64,000 nt of DNA, taken from assembly GCA_963813415.1 (NCBI GenBank), contig CAWEYW010000001.1:1-64000 (forward strand), in the 5' to 3' direction. The translations under genes and the position numbers were made by a program. Origin of the DNA: CAIWHR01 sp963813415 (GTDB taxonomy: Bacteria; Pseudomonadota; Gammaproteobacteria; Burkholderiales; Casimicrobiaceae). This document shows, in pieces, positions 7,318 to 14,225 of the stretch (the stretch's first letter is position 1; each line of letters opens with the position of its first letter). A model generated the notes under the pieces. That model did not search any database, was not told the origin of the DNA, and was given only the letters and a program-made list of their open reading frames with translations.

Positions 7318-7725
7318 ATGGCTGGCAAGACCTCGCGTCCCCTATCGATCGGCGTCTTCGCTCTGGGGTTCTGGGCCGCGACGATTCTGCCGGCGGTAGC
7401 CGCCCATGTTTTCGAGCTCGGTCGCCCGATAGCCCGGGCGGAACTGGATCTTGCCATCGAGATTACTGCACTAACGTCAGTGGCTGCCGCATTCGGCTTC
7501 GCTTTCGTTCGCGGCGCCACCGCGGCGCGTGCTGCTCTCGCTGTTCCGCTCGCGCTAGTACTGCTGTACTTGGTGCCAAGCCGGGGCACGATCTGGTTGT
7601 CTGAGTCGTTCGGGTCCGTGACCGTCAATATCGTGGCGGCGGGCATCACGTTCGCTCTCGTCGGGTTCGCAGCGGGGTGGTTCGCGGTCAAGTGCGTTGT
7701 GCTGTGGATGACCCGCCATGCCTAA
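7318..7725 (+). CDS. Small integral membrane protein
   Basis: This 135-residue protein is predicted by eye to have four membrane helices: IGVFALGFWAATILPAVAA, the stretch around ITALTSVAAAFGFAF, ALAVPLALVLLYLV and VNIVAAGITFALVGFAAGWF. The ATG at 7318 directly abuts the attC R' box, so the cassette has no 5' leader of its own and any ribosome binding must come from the attC sequence. No family is recognised. Confidence 0.72.
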   Translation: MAGKTSRPLSIGVFALGFWAATILPAVAAHVFELGRPIARAELDLAIEITALTSVAAAFGFAFVRGATAARAALAVPLALVLLYLVPSRGTIWLSESFGSVTVNIVAAGITFALVGFAAGWFAVKCVVLWMTRHA

Positions 7726-7806
7726 CCCTGCGTTCGAGCGGACGCCGATCGGCGTTGCCTCAACCAGTTGGCGCTGTACCGGCGCCGCTCAACTTAATCG
7801 TTGGGC
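7720..7806 (+). repeat. attC site 10
   Basis: R'' GCCTAAC at 7720-7726 and R' GTTGGGC at 7800-7806, 87 bp, main family. Confidence 0.88.
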
Positions 7807-7848
7807 ATCAGGTCGCCGCGTCACGCGTATTGGAGTATTCTCTGCCGC

Positions 7849-8073
7849 ATGAAAATGGCGACTGGAAAGGTTGTTGGCGGAAAGGTCGTCCTCGAAGGTG
7901 TTTCTCTTGCAGAAGGGACTTCGGTGACTGTCCTTGCCAGAGACGATGACGGCGTCTTTGACCTCACGCCCGAACAGGAAGCGGAACTGCTACTGTCCAT
8001 CGCTGAGGCCGACCGCGGGGACACTGTTCCTGCCGAAGAAGTGCTCGCGAAGCTCGCTCGTCGGCATACCTAG
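7849..8073 (+). CDS. Antitoxin of a ParE/RelE-type module
   Basis: This 74-residue protein starts at ATG 7849. The first half is a small beta region (TGKVVGGKVVLEGVSLAEGTSVTVL) of the kind seen in short antitoxins paired with RelE/ParE toxins. The second half is an acidic helical tail (PEQEAELLLSIAEADRG) that would wrap the toxin. It ends two bases before the toxin start. The order is antitoxin first, unlike the brnTA and HigBA-like cassettes. Confidence 0.78.
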   Translation: MKMATGKVVGGKVVLEGVSLAEGTSVTVLARDDDGVFDLTPEQEAELLLSIAEADRGDTVPAEEVLAKLARRHT

Positions 8074-8075
8074 GT

Positions 8076-8369
8076 GTGAAGGTCCGCGTCACGAAGCGAG
8101 CGCAAGCCCAGATTGACCGGGCCGCTCAGTGGTGGGACGACAATCGCGATCTTGCGCCCGAAGCCTTCGACGAGGAACTCGCGGAGGCTTTCTTGCTTCT
8201 GGCATCCGAGCCTGGCGTCGGCGCACCGATGACGGCAGCACGTGCCGTGGGCGTGCGACGGCTGCACCTGGCGAGGATTCGTTACCACTTGTACTATCGT
8301 ATCCGCGGCAACGAGGTGGAGATTCTCGCACTATGGCACACCAGTCGCCGAGGCGAGCCGTCACTGTAG
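8076..8369 (+). CDS. ParE/RelE family toxin
   Basis: This 97-residue protein begins with GTG at 8076. It shows the ParE/RelE fold pattern: VRVTKRAQAQIDRAAQWWDDN helix, EELAEAFLLLASEPGVGAP helix and the C-terminal strands RRLHLARIRYHLYYRI and EVEILALWHTSRRGEP. ParE members poison gyrase and RelE members cleave mRNA; the sequence alone does not separate them, although the WW.DN helix is more ParE-like. It is coupled to the antitoxin two bases upstream. Confidence 0.85.
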   Translation: MKVRVTKRAQAQIDRAAQWWDDNRDLAPEAFDEELAEAFLLLASEPGVGAPMTAARAVGVRRLHLARIRYHLYYRIRGNEVEILALWHTSRRGEPSL

Positions 8370-8392
8370 GTGACGTCACGATGCCCAACCCG

Positions 8393-8466
8393 GCGTTCGA
8401 GCGGACGCCGATCGGCGTTGCTTCTACCAGTCGGCGCTCTCGCGGCGCCGCTCAACTCATTCGTTA
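8393..8466 (+). repeat. attC site 11, interrupted in R' by IS copy 2
   Basis: R'' GCCCAAC at 8393-8399, right arm CGGCGCCGCTCAACTCATTC and GTTA to 8466. The GGC of the R' box reappears at 9720-9722 on the far side of the element. Confidence 0.8.
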
Positions 8467-8482
8467 GATACTCTCTTTTCTG

Positions 8483-9487
8483 TCAAGCATTTTTGTTCGC
8501 GATCTTGAAGAACTTGTCGCCGTCGAAATCCTGATCGTGCTTGAGCATGCCCCAAATGGCGTGCAGCAATTTGCGCATCACGGCGACCACGGCCTGCATC
8601 GGTTTCTTGCCGGCGGCGACGAGTTTGTCGTAGAAGGCTTTGACGTTGGGCTCGTGTTGAATGGCGACCAGCGCCGGCATGTAGAGCGCGGCGCGCAGAT
8701 GGCGGTTGCCGACCTTGCTGATGCGTCGCGGGCGATGGACCGAGGTACCCGAATCGTAGGGGCGCGGATCGAGTCCGGCATGGGCCACCCACTGCGGCGC
8801 CGCGAGATCGTCCGGGAGGACCAAGAGTTCGCCCAACAAGCGCATCGCGGAGGCTTCAGCGATGCCTTTGGTCGAGACCAGGTGGGCGAGCTTGGTCGCC
8901 AAAGCGGGCACGCCACGAACCAGTTTCAAGCCGCTGTCGTGCATGCGCTCGATGCGCCGTTCCAGGTGATGGATATTGACTTCGATGTCATGGGCGATGG
9001 CATCGGCACTGGCTCCGGCAAACTCCGAAGCGTGGCGGCGATTCTTCTCCCGCGCGAGCTCGGTGTTGAGTTGCACGATGCGGCGGTTGATCGCCTGCAG
9101 CGCCAGGACCTCCGCTGCCGGCGGTTGCCACGCGACAAACGGCATGCGGTCGAGATAGTCCAAAACGCCGCCGGCGTCCACGGCGTCGGTCTTGGCCCGC
9201 TGCATGCATGCCCGGGTGAAATCCTTGATCGCCCGCGGGTTGACCACCATCACTTCCACGTTCTTGGCCTGGTGCAAGGCGAGCGCGAACTCCAAGCTGT
9301 AAATCCCAGTTGCTTCCAGACAGACCCGCGCCGGGTGCCCGCCTTTGGTCGCCCAGCGAATGAATTTCTTGTGCCCGGCTGCAGTGTTCGCAAACCTCGC
9401 CAGCGGCTGCCGTTGCCCTGCGCGCTGCATCGCGCACACCAGCTCTTCCGAATCCACATCGACCCCGACCTGAGTGACTTGCTTCAT
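8483..9487 (-). CDS. IS110-family DEDD transposase (copy 2)
   Basis: This is a 334-residue recombinase, identical to the one at 1108-2112, with the same ATG and GGGAG signal. The DEDD residues and the DSGTS serine motif are intact, so both copies should be active. The perfect identity points to a very recent second transposition or to gene conversion. Confidence 0.93.
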   Translation of the reverse strand: MKQVTQVGVDVDSEELVCAMQRAGQRQPLARFANTAAGHKKFIRWATKGGHPARVCLEATGIYSLEFALALHQAKNVEVMVVNPRAIKDFTRACMQRAKTDAVDAGGVLDYLDRMPFVAWQPPAAEVLALQAINRRIVQLNTELAREKNRRHASEFAGASADAIAHDIEVNIHHLERRIERMHDSGLKLVRGVPALATKLAHLVSTKGIAEASAMRLLGELLVLPDDLAAPQWVAHAGLDPRPYDSGTSVHRPRRISKVGNRHLRAALYMPALVAIQHEPNVKAFYDKLVAAGKKPMQAVVAVMRKLLHAIWGMLKHDQDFDGDKFFKIANKNA

Positions 9488-9557
9488 GGCGGCTCCCGTA
9501 CTACGCTGAACTCCGGTTCCCCCGACCTTGCACCCTTGCGAAACCGACCTTGTGATG

Positions 9558-9674
9558 CAGACTCTCGCGTCTGTGATACTCCACGGTATTGGCAAAGAAG
9601 GCGGGGGGCCGATCTAACGAACAAGGTCCATGCCTTAAGGCCACAGCGGCCTCCCCGGAGAAACCATAGTTTCT
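9558..9674 (-). ncRNA. Candidate bridge RNA of IS copy 2
   Basis: This is the same segment as in copy 1, shifted by 7,375. Here the left target guide (GGCCACA, 9639-9645) matches the real flank of this copy (9720-9726) over seven bases. At copy 1 only the last bases of the flank match. Confidence 0.7.
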
Positions 9675-9719
9675 GCCGTCCATAGCGAGCACGGCAAATC
9701 GCTCAATTCCAATATACAA

Positions 9720-9921
9720 GGCCACACGAACGCCAGCATCATTGCAGCCACGATCTTGGGATTTCGGGAGCCCCGCTTTCGTGGTCAAGCCAGTATCCGG
9801 GTTATGGCAGCTTCCACCTTACCAAACAACCAACGCCGGCAGCCACTGGAGTAGCTCCCAGTCTTTGTAGAGCCAAGGTAATGTGCGCCTATGGTGCATA
9901 GCGCAACCAATTGTTCGCGTG
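9720..9921. other. Cassette body without a coding sequence
   Basis: About 200 bp lie between the end of IS copy 2 and the next attC. I see no start-to-stop frame of credible length or composition on either strand and no strong hairpin. It may be an ORF-less cassette or the remains of one truncated by the insertion. Confidence 0.5.
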
Positions 9922-10003
9922 GCCTAACCCGGCGTTCAACACGGACGCCCGCCGGCGGGGCTTCGCCCGCGCCGCGGTCGCCGGTTCACTTGTCTCGTTA
10001 GGT
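9922..10003 (+). repeat. attC site 12 (second type)
   Basis: R'' GCCTAAC at 9922-9928 and R' GTTAGGT at 9997-10003, 82 bp. The inner arms (CGGACGCCCGCCGGCGGGG and the CGCCGGTTCACTTGTCTC arm) differ from the main family and match the site at 12698-12778. Confidence 0.86.
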
Positions 10004-10011
10004 TGCTTAAC

Positions 10012-10641
10012 GTGGTGCAGTTTCACCCAGATCTACTGAACCGAAACGTCGCTCCGGGGATCGCCGAATTCACCTTAGCGGAAATCCCCGACCTCCGGCC
10101 GGCGTTTCCGGAATCAACGCATTGGATTTCGAATCATTTCCTGAACACGCTTCTTGCACCCAGCTACAAAGGTCGCTTCCGACAATATGCAATCACCATG
10201 ATGGCTCGCGCGGAAGCGCAATTTGCGCTTTTTCATCAGGCGCGCGATCAGACGCTTGAGTATCTCGCTAAGTCGCGTTTGCACAATCCGGCCGTCCGAC
10301 TCTATTACGACACGATAGTCCTTTGGGAATCCTGCTTCCTGAATTACCAGATGTTCCTGGACTGCTTCGTGAAAGCAACCGGAAAAAGTGCCTTCGCTTC
10401 TGCCGACGGATCACAGGAGCAACGGGCGTACGACATCGGAAATGACATAAAACACTGGGCTGGCGTTGTAAGCAGCGCGCGATCGGACGATGGCCACACA
10501 ATTCCGCTCTGGCTTTCGAACGCTGGCTTCCACACGTACGCCCATGCTCTCACTTACCATGAACTAGCTGACATCACTTCCGAAGTCGGGAAGGCTGCCG
10601 ATGATCTGCAGAATCCCAGCTACATCCCACCAGCAACCTAA
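10012..10641 (+). CDS. Hypothetical cassette protein
   Basis: This protein has about 209 residues from GTG 10012; a TTG at 10003 inside the attC is possible but less likely. It is soluble and mostly helical, with aromatic-rich helices (RFRQYAITMMARAEAQFALFH and WESCFLNYQMFLDCFVKA). I recognise no family. It is followed six bases later by a DUF962 gene, so the cassette carries two genes that are presumably co-translated. Confidence 0.68.
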   Translation: MVQFHPDLLNRNVAPGIAEFTLAEIPDLRPAFPESTHWISNHFLNTLLAPSYKGRFRQYAITMMARAEAQFALFHQARDQTLEYLAKSRLHNPAVRLYYDTIVLWESCFLNYQMFLDCFVKATGKSAFASADGSQEQRAYDIGNDIKHWAGVVSSARSDDGHTIPLWLSNAGFHTYAHALTYHELADITSEVGKAADDLQNPSYIPPAT

Positions 10642-10647
10642 CAGCAC

Positions 10648-11004
10648 ATGGGCATCGTCGAGCTCTTGAGATGGCAGTGGGAGGGATATGCCAAGTATCA
10701 TCAATCTCGTCCCAATTTGCTGATCCACATTGTCGCCGTGCCGCTATTCCTAGTGGGGACTGTAACGCTCGTTGCAGCGGTTGCTGAGTTATCGCTCTTC
10801 CTTCTAGCTGTGGCCGCCGGATGCATCGTTGCCGCAATTGCACTCCAGGGTCATGGTCACCGTATTGAGCCAGTGCCACCGGCCCCCTTTAGCGGCCCAC
10901 TGAATCTTGTTTCCCGTCTCTTCTTCGAGCAGTGGGTTACGTTTCCGCGGTTTGTATTCTCCGGGGGTTGGCTTGCAGCATTGCGCAGGGCACGTGAGCC
11001 CTAA
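10648..11004 (+). CDS. DUF962 / Mpo1-like membrane protein
   Basis: This 118-residue protein has the family signature YHQSRPNLLIHIVAVPLFLVG at its start, then two more hydrophobic segments, with HGHRIEP between the second helix and the C-terminal PFSGPLNLVSRLFFEQWVTFP block. Yeast Mpo1 (YGL010W) is an iron-dependent dioxygenase of 2-hydroxy fatty acid alpha-oxidation, and these histidines would correspond to its metal ligands. A similar lipid role here is inference. It is the second gene of a two-gene cassette. Confidence 0.82.
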   Translation: MGIVELLRWQWEGYAKYHQSRPNLLIHIVAVPLFLVGTVTLVAAVAELSLFLLAVAAGCIVAAIALQGHGHRIEPVPPAPFSGPLNLVSRLFFEQWVTFPRFVFSGGWLAALRRAREP

Positions 11005-11085
11005 CCCGGCGTTCGAGGGGACGCCGATCTGCGCTGTCGTTCCCAGTCGGCGCACGCTCGTCGCCGCTCAACTCGGTCGTTGGGT
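10999..11085 (+). repeat. attC site 13
   Basis: R'' CCCTAAC at 10999-11005 (first base off consensus) and R' GTTGGGT at 11079-11085, 87 bp, main family. Confidence 0.82.
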
Positions 11086-11118
11086 ATTACAACCCCTGGC
11101 TTCCGCAGAAAGTTTCTC

Positions 11119-11149
11119 TTGACTTCGAGTGCACTCTAAGTCCTAGCAT
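11119..11149 (+). promoter_or_regulatory. MerR-type autoregulated cassette promoter
   Basis: A -35 TTGACT (11119-11124) and -10 TAGCAT (11144-11149) are separated by 19 bp, the stretched spacing that MerR regulators untwist. A near-perfect dyad centred in the spacer (11122-11141, ACTTCGAGTG and CACTCTAAGT) is the likely operator. The ATG at 11148 lies inside the -10, so translation more probably starts at GTG 11157 on a leaderless transcript. Confidence 0.72.
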
Positions 11150-11156
11150 GGTCGCC

Positions 11157-11558
11157 GTGAACAACAACGCCATCTCAATTGGAGAGCTTTCTCGCCGTAG
11201 CGGTCTTTCCACGCACACTCTGCGCTTTTATGAGGCAGAGGGAATCCTAAAGCCGGCGGGAAGGACAGCGAGCGGCCATAGGCAGTATCACGGTGACGAT
11301 GTTCTTTGGCTTGAGTTCGTCCTCCGGCTGAAGCTCACCGGGATGCCCCTTGCCGAGATCAAGCAATACGCTGCCCTCCGTTCGCAAGGCGAGAAGACGT
11401 TGCAACCGCGACTAACGATGCTCAAGCTCCATCGCGAGCGTTTGGTCACCAAGATCGATGAGCTTTCGACATGCGCCATTGTCCTTGACGACAAAATTCG
11501 TACTTATCGAAAGATGCTTGCCAAGCAACCGGCGCCAACCAAGCAGGCAGTTAAATGA
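11157..11558 (+). CDS. MerR family transcriptional regulator
   Basis: The protein has 133 residues from GTG 11157 (136 from ATG 11148). The winged-helix DNA-binding domain is clear (ISIGELSRRSGLSTHTLRFYE, then GILKPAGRTASGHRQY), followed by a long dimerisation helix (MLKLHRERLVTKIDELSTCAI). There is no cysteine-rich effector site, so it resembles the AdhR/NmlR-like class that senses reactive small molecules. It overlaps the decarboxylase-like gene by four bases (ATGA) and should activate the shared promoter. Confidence 0.85.
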   Translation: MNNNAISIGELSRRSGLSTHTLRFYEAEGILKPAGRTASGHRQYHGDDVLWLEFVLRLKLTGMPLAEIKQYAALRSQGEKTLQPRLTMLKLHRERLVTKIDELSTCAIVLDDKIRTYRKMLAKQPAPTKQAVK

Positions 11559-11968
11559 ACCAACCCCAGAGTTCTCTTGAGTCATCCCGCTATTCCCGTG
11601 GTTGGGAGAAGTTGCGTGAAATCGATGGACAGGCAGGCGAACGCGTTATCGCTTCCCTATCGGACATTGCCCCCGACTTCGCAAAGTACCTAATCGAGTT
11701 CCCCTTCGGCGATATCTACTCGCGGCCGCAGCTTGATCTCAAAGCGAGAGAAATTGGCGTTGTCGCGGCATTGGCGGCCCTTGGCAACGCCACGCCGCAA
11801 TTGAAAGTACACATTCACGGTGCGCTCAATGTCGGCTGCACACGCGAAGAAGTGGTAGAAATCATTATGCAAATGGCCGTCTACGCGGGCTTTCCCGCCG
11901 CCCTCAATGGCTTGTTTGCTGCCAAAGAAGCTTTCGCGGAACGCAATCTTACGGAGGGCGTAACGTGA
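11555..11968 (+). CDS. Carboxymuconolactone decarboxylase family protein
   Basis: This 137-residue AhpD/CMD-fold protein has KAREIGVVAALAALGNATPQL in the middle and HIHGALNVGCTREEVVEIIMQ toward the C-terminus. Aromatic-pathway CMDs decarboxylate 4-carboxymuconolactone, but many family members are thiol-dependent peroxidase-like proteins. The single cysteine in NVGCTREE and the H.HGALN pattern are retained. Pairing with a MerR regulator in one cassette suggests an inducible stress function over aromatic catabolism. Confidence 0.82.
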   Translation: MNQPQSSLESSRYSRGWEKLREIDGQAGERVIASLSDIAPDFAKYLIEFPFGDIYSRPQLDLKAREIGVVAALAALGNATPQLKVHIHGALNVGCTREEVVEIIMQMAVYAGFPAALNGLFAAKEAFAERNLTEGVT

Positions 11969-11969
11969 T

Positions 11970-12036
11970 GCCCAACCCATCATTCCACCGGACCTGCGCG
12001 AAAAGCCGCGCAGGCCGGTGAATTCAGACGTTAGGC
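11970..12036 (+). repeat. attC site 14 (short third type)
   Basis: R'' GCCCAAC at 11970-11976 and R' GTTAGGC at 12030-12036, only 67 bp. The arms (CATTCCACCGGACCTGCGCG and GCCGGTGAATTCAGAC) match the site at 34916-34981 in the second region. Confidence 0.84.
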
Positions 12037-12060
12037 TGCCTGGGGCGCACTGACGTGGGC

Positions 12061-12089
12061 TTGACCGATCGTATCCCGTCGGATACACT
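12061..12089 (+). promoter_or_regulatory. Leaderless TA-cassette promoter with operator
   Basis: A -35 TTGACC (12061-12066), 17-bp spacer and -10 TACACT (12084-12089) lie six bases before GTG 12096. The inverted repeat GTATCC/GGATAC (12071-12076, 12081-12086) overlaps the spacer and -10. Confidence 0.66.
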
Positions 12090-12095
12090 CGCTCG

Positions 12096-12389
12096 GTGTA
12101 TCAGATCCAGCAGACGGACCTTTTTGCCAAGTGGCTGTCGGGTCTTCGCGACGTCAGGGCCAAAGCCCGCATCCTTGCCCGCCTTGACTCCGCGCGGCTC
12201 GGCAACCTGGGCGATGTCGTATCCGTTGGCAGCGGAGTCAGCGAGATTCGGGTTGATGTCGGCGCTGGTTACCGCGTGTACTTCACGCGCCGCCAACGAA
12301 TCGTAGTCATCTTGCTATGTGGCGGCGACAAGTCTACCCAGGCCAAGGATATCGCCCGCGCCAAGCTAATCGCGAAAGCAGTTAAATGA
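12096..12389 (+). CDS. HigB/RelE-like toxin (addiction module killer protein)
   Basis: This 97-residue protein belongs to the phage-type RelE/HigB killer family: the start FAKWLSGLRDVRAKARILARL, the middle GNLGDVVSVGSGVSEIRVD with the GYRVYFTRR strand, and VVILLCGGDKSTQAKDIARAK at the end. It should be a ribosome-dependent mRNA endonuclease. It precedes and overlaps the antitoxin gene. The GTG start sits six bases after a -10 box, so the message is probably leaderless. Confidence 0.88.
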   Translation: MYQIQQTDLFAKWLSGLRDVRAKARILARLDSARLGNLGDVVSVGSGVSEIRVDVGAGYRVYFTRRQRIVVILLCGGDKSTQAKDIARAKLIAKAVK

Positions 12390-12397
12390 GGTCGATC

Positions 12398-12679
12398 ATG
12401 CGTATCAAACTCAAGGAATTTGATCCCAGTGCCTATCTCGACAACGATGAGATCATTGCCGAGTACCTTACTGCGGCACTGGAAGATGGAAACCCTGACG
12501 TATTCTTGTCGGCCATTGGTAACGTTGCCAAAGCTCGCGGCATGAGCGCTATTGCCGAAAGCACCGGACTCGGGCGCGAAAGCCTCTACAAGTCGTTTGC
12601 TCCCGGCGCCAAGCCCAGGTACGACACGGTGCTCAAGGTGCTACAGAGCTTCGGGGTCAAGCTCAATGTCACCGCGTAG
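12398..12679 (+). CDS. HigA-like antitoxin (addiction module antidote protein)
   Basis: ATG 12398 has GAGG at a normal distance and gives 93 residues; ATG 12386, overlapping the toxin stop, would add four. The N-terminus KLKEFDPSAYLDNDEIIAEYL is the family hallmark. The helix-turn-helix follows (IGNVAKARGMSAIAESTGLGR, then ESLYKSF), and the C-terminus YDTVLKVLQSFGVKLNV completes the Xre-like domain. It neutralises the upstream toxin and should repress the promoter at 12061-12089. Confidence 0.9.
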   Translation: MRIKLKEFDPSAYLDNDEIIAEYLTAALEDGNPDVFLSAIGNVAKARGMSAIAESTGLGRESLYKSFAPGAKPRYDTVLKVLQSFGVKLNVTA

Positions 12680-12697
12680 GTGAAGCATCCTGCTGCA

Positions 12698-12778
12698 GCC
12701 TAACCCAGCGGTGAACGCGGACGCCCACCGGCGGGGCTTCGCCCGCGCCGCGGTCGCCGGTTACCTTACTCGTTAGAC
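12698..12778 (+). repeat. attC site 15 (second type)
   Basis: R'' GCCTAAC at 12698-12704 and R' GTTAGAC at 12772-12778, 81 bp, with the same inner arms as the site at 9922. Confidence 0.86.
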
Positions 12779-12783
12779 CGCAT

Positions 12784-13317
12784 TTGCGAACACTGGGCAC
12801 CACACTCTGCTGTCTCGAACCACAAGTGGTCTCGCATGCCGCCGAGATGTTTCACGTGCTCAACGATCCGGCGATTTATGAATTCGAGAATGCGCCGCCA
12901 GCCAGCAAGGCATGGCTCAAGGAACGATTCGCCAAGTTGGAAGCGCGGCATTCCCCGGATGGAGCGCAGCAGTGGCTCAATTGGGTCGTCCGCCTGCCAA
13001 GCGGTGAGCTTGCTGGGTACGTGCAGGCAACAGTCCTTCAAAACCAAACTGCCTATGTCGCCTACGAGCTAGCAAGCAGGTACTGGCGCCGTGGCATTGG
13101 GAGCTGCGCCGTGGCCGCTATGCTGAAAGAGTTGGCGTCTCAATGCGGCGTGCGCACCTATGTTGCTGTTCTCAAGGCACGTAACTTTCGATCGCTTGGT
13201 TTGCTATATCGCCTCGGGTTCGCGCGAGGCACTGCGGAGCAAGCTATCACGCATGGCGCCGATCCAGACGAACTAGTTATGGTCAAAGCGTCAGCTGCCG
13301 AAGAGAATTTGGTCTAA
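12784..13317 (+). CDS. GNAT family N-acetyltransferase
   Basis: This 177-residue protein starts with TTG at 12784, six bases after the attC. The GNAT fold is visible: VVSHAAEMFHVLNDPAIYEFE (helix 1), VRLPSGELAGYVQATV (strands 2-4), the acetyl-CoA loop SRYWRRGIGSCAVAAML near residue 100 and LKARNFRSLGLLYRLGFAR near the end. It resembles ribosomal-protein or small-molecule acetyltransferases of the RimJ type. The substrate is unknown. Its stop lies in the R'' of a truncated attC. Confidence 0.85.
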   Translation: MRTLGTTLCCLEPQVVSHAAEMFHVLNDPAIYEFENAPPASKAWLKERFAKLEARHSPDGAQQWLNWVVRLPSGELAGYVQATVLQNQTAYVAYELASRYWRRGIGSCAVAAMLKELASQCGVRTYVAVLKARNFRSLGLLYRLGFARGTAEQAITHGADPDELVMVKASAAEENLV

Positions 13318-13375
13318 CCCTTCATTCGAGCGGACGCCGATCGTCATTCCATCAACCAGTCGGCGCTTCAGCGGC
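13312..13375 (+). repeat. attC site 16, truncated
   Basis: R'' GTCTAAC at 13312-13318 and a left arm of the main family run through CAGTCGGCGCTTCAGCGGC to about 13375. The right arm with R' is missing and unrelated AT-richer sequence follows. A short GGCTAAC...CGTTATGC pair at about 13473-13505 may be a rudimentary replacement boundary. Confidence 0.7.
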
Positions 13376-13493
13376 AAATTCGTCTGCTCCAACTGCAGGT
13401 TTGAATATCCGGTGAATCCGCGTGTCCCTTCAAAGCCAATCGACTATCCCTGATCTGATTTTCCCTAAGGCGGCTAACCCAGCCGCACGGGGC

Positions 13494-13522
13494 CTGCGTT
13501 ATGCATACGTTGTACATATAAT
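13494..13522 (+). promoter_or_regulatory. brnTA promoter, leaderless
   Basis: A -35-like CTGCGT (13494-13499), 17-bp spacer and perfect -10 TATAAT (13517-13522) end six bases before ATG 13529. The 14 bases TTGTACATATAATG are identical to the promoter of the brnTA cassette at 459-487. Confidence 0.66.
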
Positions 13523-13528
13523 GACGAC

Positions 13529-13801
13529 ATGGCCAGCCGCTTCGATCCGAAGAGGAATGCGGCGAACCTGCGCAAGCATGGCCTCTCGCTGACCGAAGGC
13601 GACGGTGTTCTTAGTGATCCGCTCGCGTTGACAGTCGAAGATCTAGCCGCTGTCGGTGAGCAGCGATTCGTCTCAATTGGACTGAACGTCTTCGGACAGC
13701 TCCGCGTCGTGGTCTATTCGTTGCGTGGCGATGACGCAAGAATCATCTCTGTCCGAAAACCAGAGCCAAAGGAAGTACGCGCATATGAAAAAGGAATATG
13801 A
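13529..13801 (+). CDS. brnT: BrnT family ribonuclease toxin
   Basis: This 90-residue BrnT has the blocks FDPKRNAANLRKHGLSLTEG, VGEQRFVSIGLN and ARIISVRKPEPKEVRAYE. It is more similar in layout to the toxin at 493 than to that at 2420. The stop overlaps brnA by 17 bases. The promoter has the shared leaderless geometry. Confidence 0.9.
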   Translation: MASRFDPKRNAANLRKHGLSLTEGDGVLSDPLALTVEDLAAVGEQRFVSIGLNVFGQLRVVVYSLRGDDARIISVRKPEPKEVRAYEKGI

Positions 13802-14078
13802 CTTTTCTGAGGGACGGCGAGGTGCGGTCATCCCTGCCACCGGTAAGACGCGTATCACGGCGTATCTTGATGATGCCGTGATTGAGCGGTTCAAAGCGAT
13901 GTCGGAGACGACTGGCAAGGGCTATCAGACTCTGATCAACGAGGCGCTGCGTTCATATTTGGATTTGGACGCCAAGCCGCTCACCGTCGCTACATTGCGC
14001 CGCGTGTTGCGAGAAGAGCTTTCTCATAACCGTGTTGGAGCGCTAACCCGGCGTTCGAACCGACGCGGATCGGCGTAG
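13785..14078 (+). CDS. brnA: BrnA antitoxin with attC-encoded C-terminus
   Basis: ATG 13785 gives 97 residues: EYDFSEGRRGAVIPATGKTR, the ribbon-helix-helix (ITAYLDDAVIERFKAM, GYQTLINEALRSYLDLD) and the helix TLRRVLREELSHN. The expected stop is absent and the frame runs on into the attC, adding about a dozen Arg/Asn/Ser-rich residues (GALTRRSNRRGSA) before TAG at 14076-14078. The extra tail is probably tolerated because it follows the complete domain. Confidence 0.87.
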   Translation: MKKEYDFSEGRRGAVIPATGKTRITAYLDDAVIERFKAMSETTGKGYQTLINEALRSYLDLDAKPLTVATLRRVLREELSHNRVGALTRRSNRRGSA

Positions 14079-14127
14079 CTTGAACCAGATAACCTTTCCG
14101 CAACGCCGCTCAACTTAGGCGTTATGC
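14041..14127 (+). repeat. attC site 17 (degenerate)
   Basis: A CGCTAAC box at 14041-14047 and GTTATGC at 14121-14127 enclose arms of the main family (GGCGTTCGAACCGACGCGGA and CGCCGCTCAACTTAGGC). Both boxes deviate from consensus, so recombination may be weak. Confidence 0.7.
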
Positions 14128-14225
14128 GGCATTCAAGGCAGCACGGCATTCCGTGCGCGATGGTCGCTATCGGCCGAGACCAGGGAACGACAGGTCGACC
14201 CCATAGCGGACATGGGTGCCGTGTC

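Larger units (their letters stand above)
8467..9719 (-). mobile_element. IS110/IS1111-superfamily insertion sequence, copy 2
   Basis: It is identical to copy 1 over its whole length (offset 7,375), in the same orientation and at the same position of an attC R' box. The two copies form a 7.4-kb direct repeat and could delete or amplify the cassettes between them by homologous recombination. Confidence 0.88.

Noticed and set aside
13473..13505. A 33-bp GGCTAAC...CGTTATGC pair as a true attC
   Set aside because: It is too short, both boxes are off consensus and no arm pairing beyond a few bases is seen.
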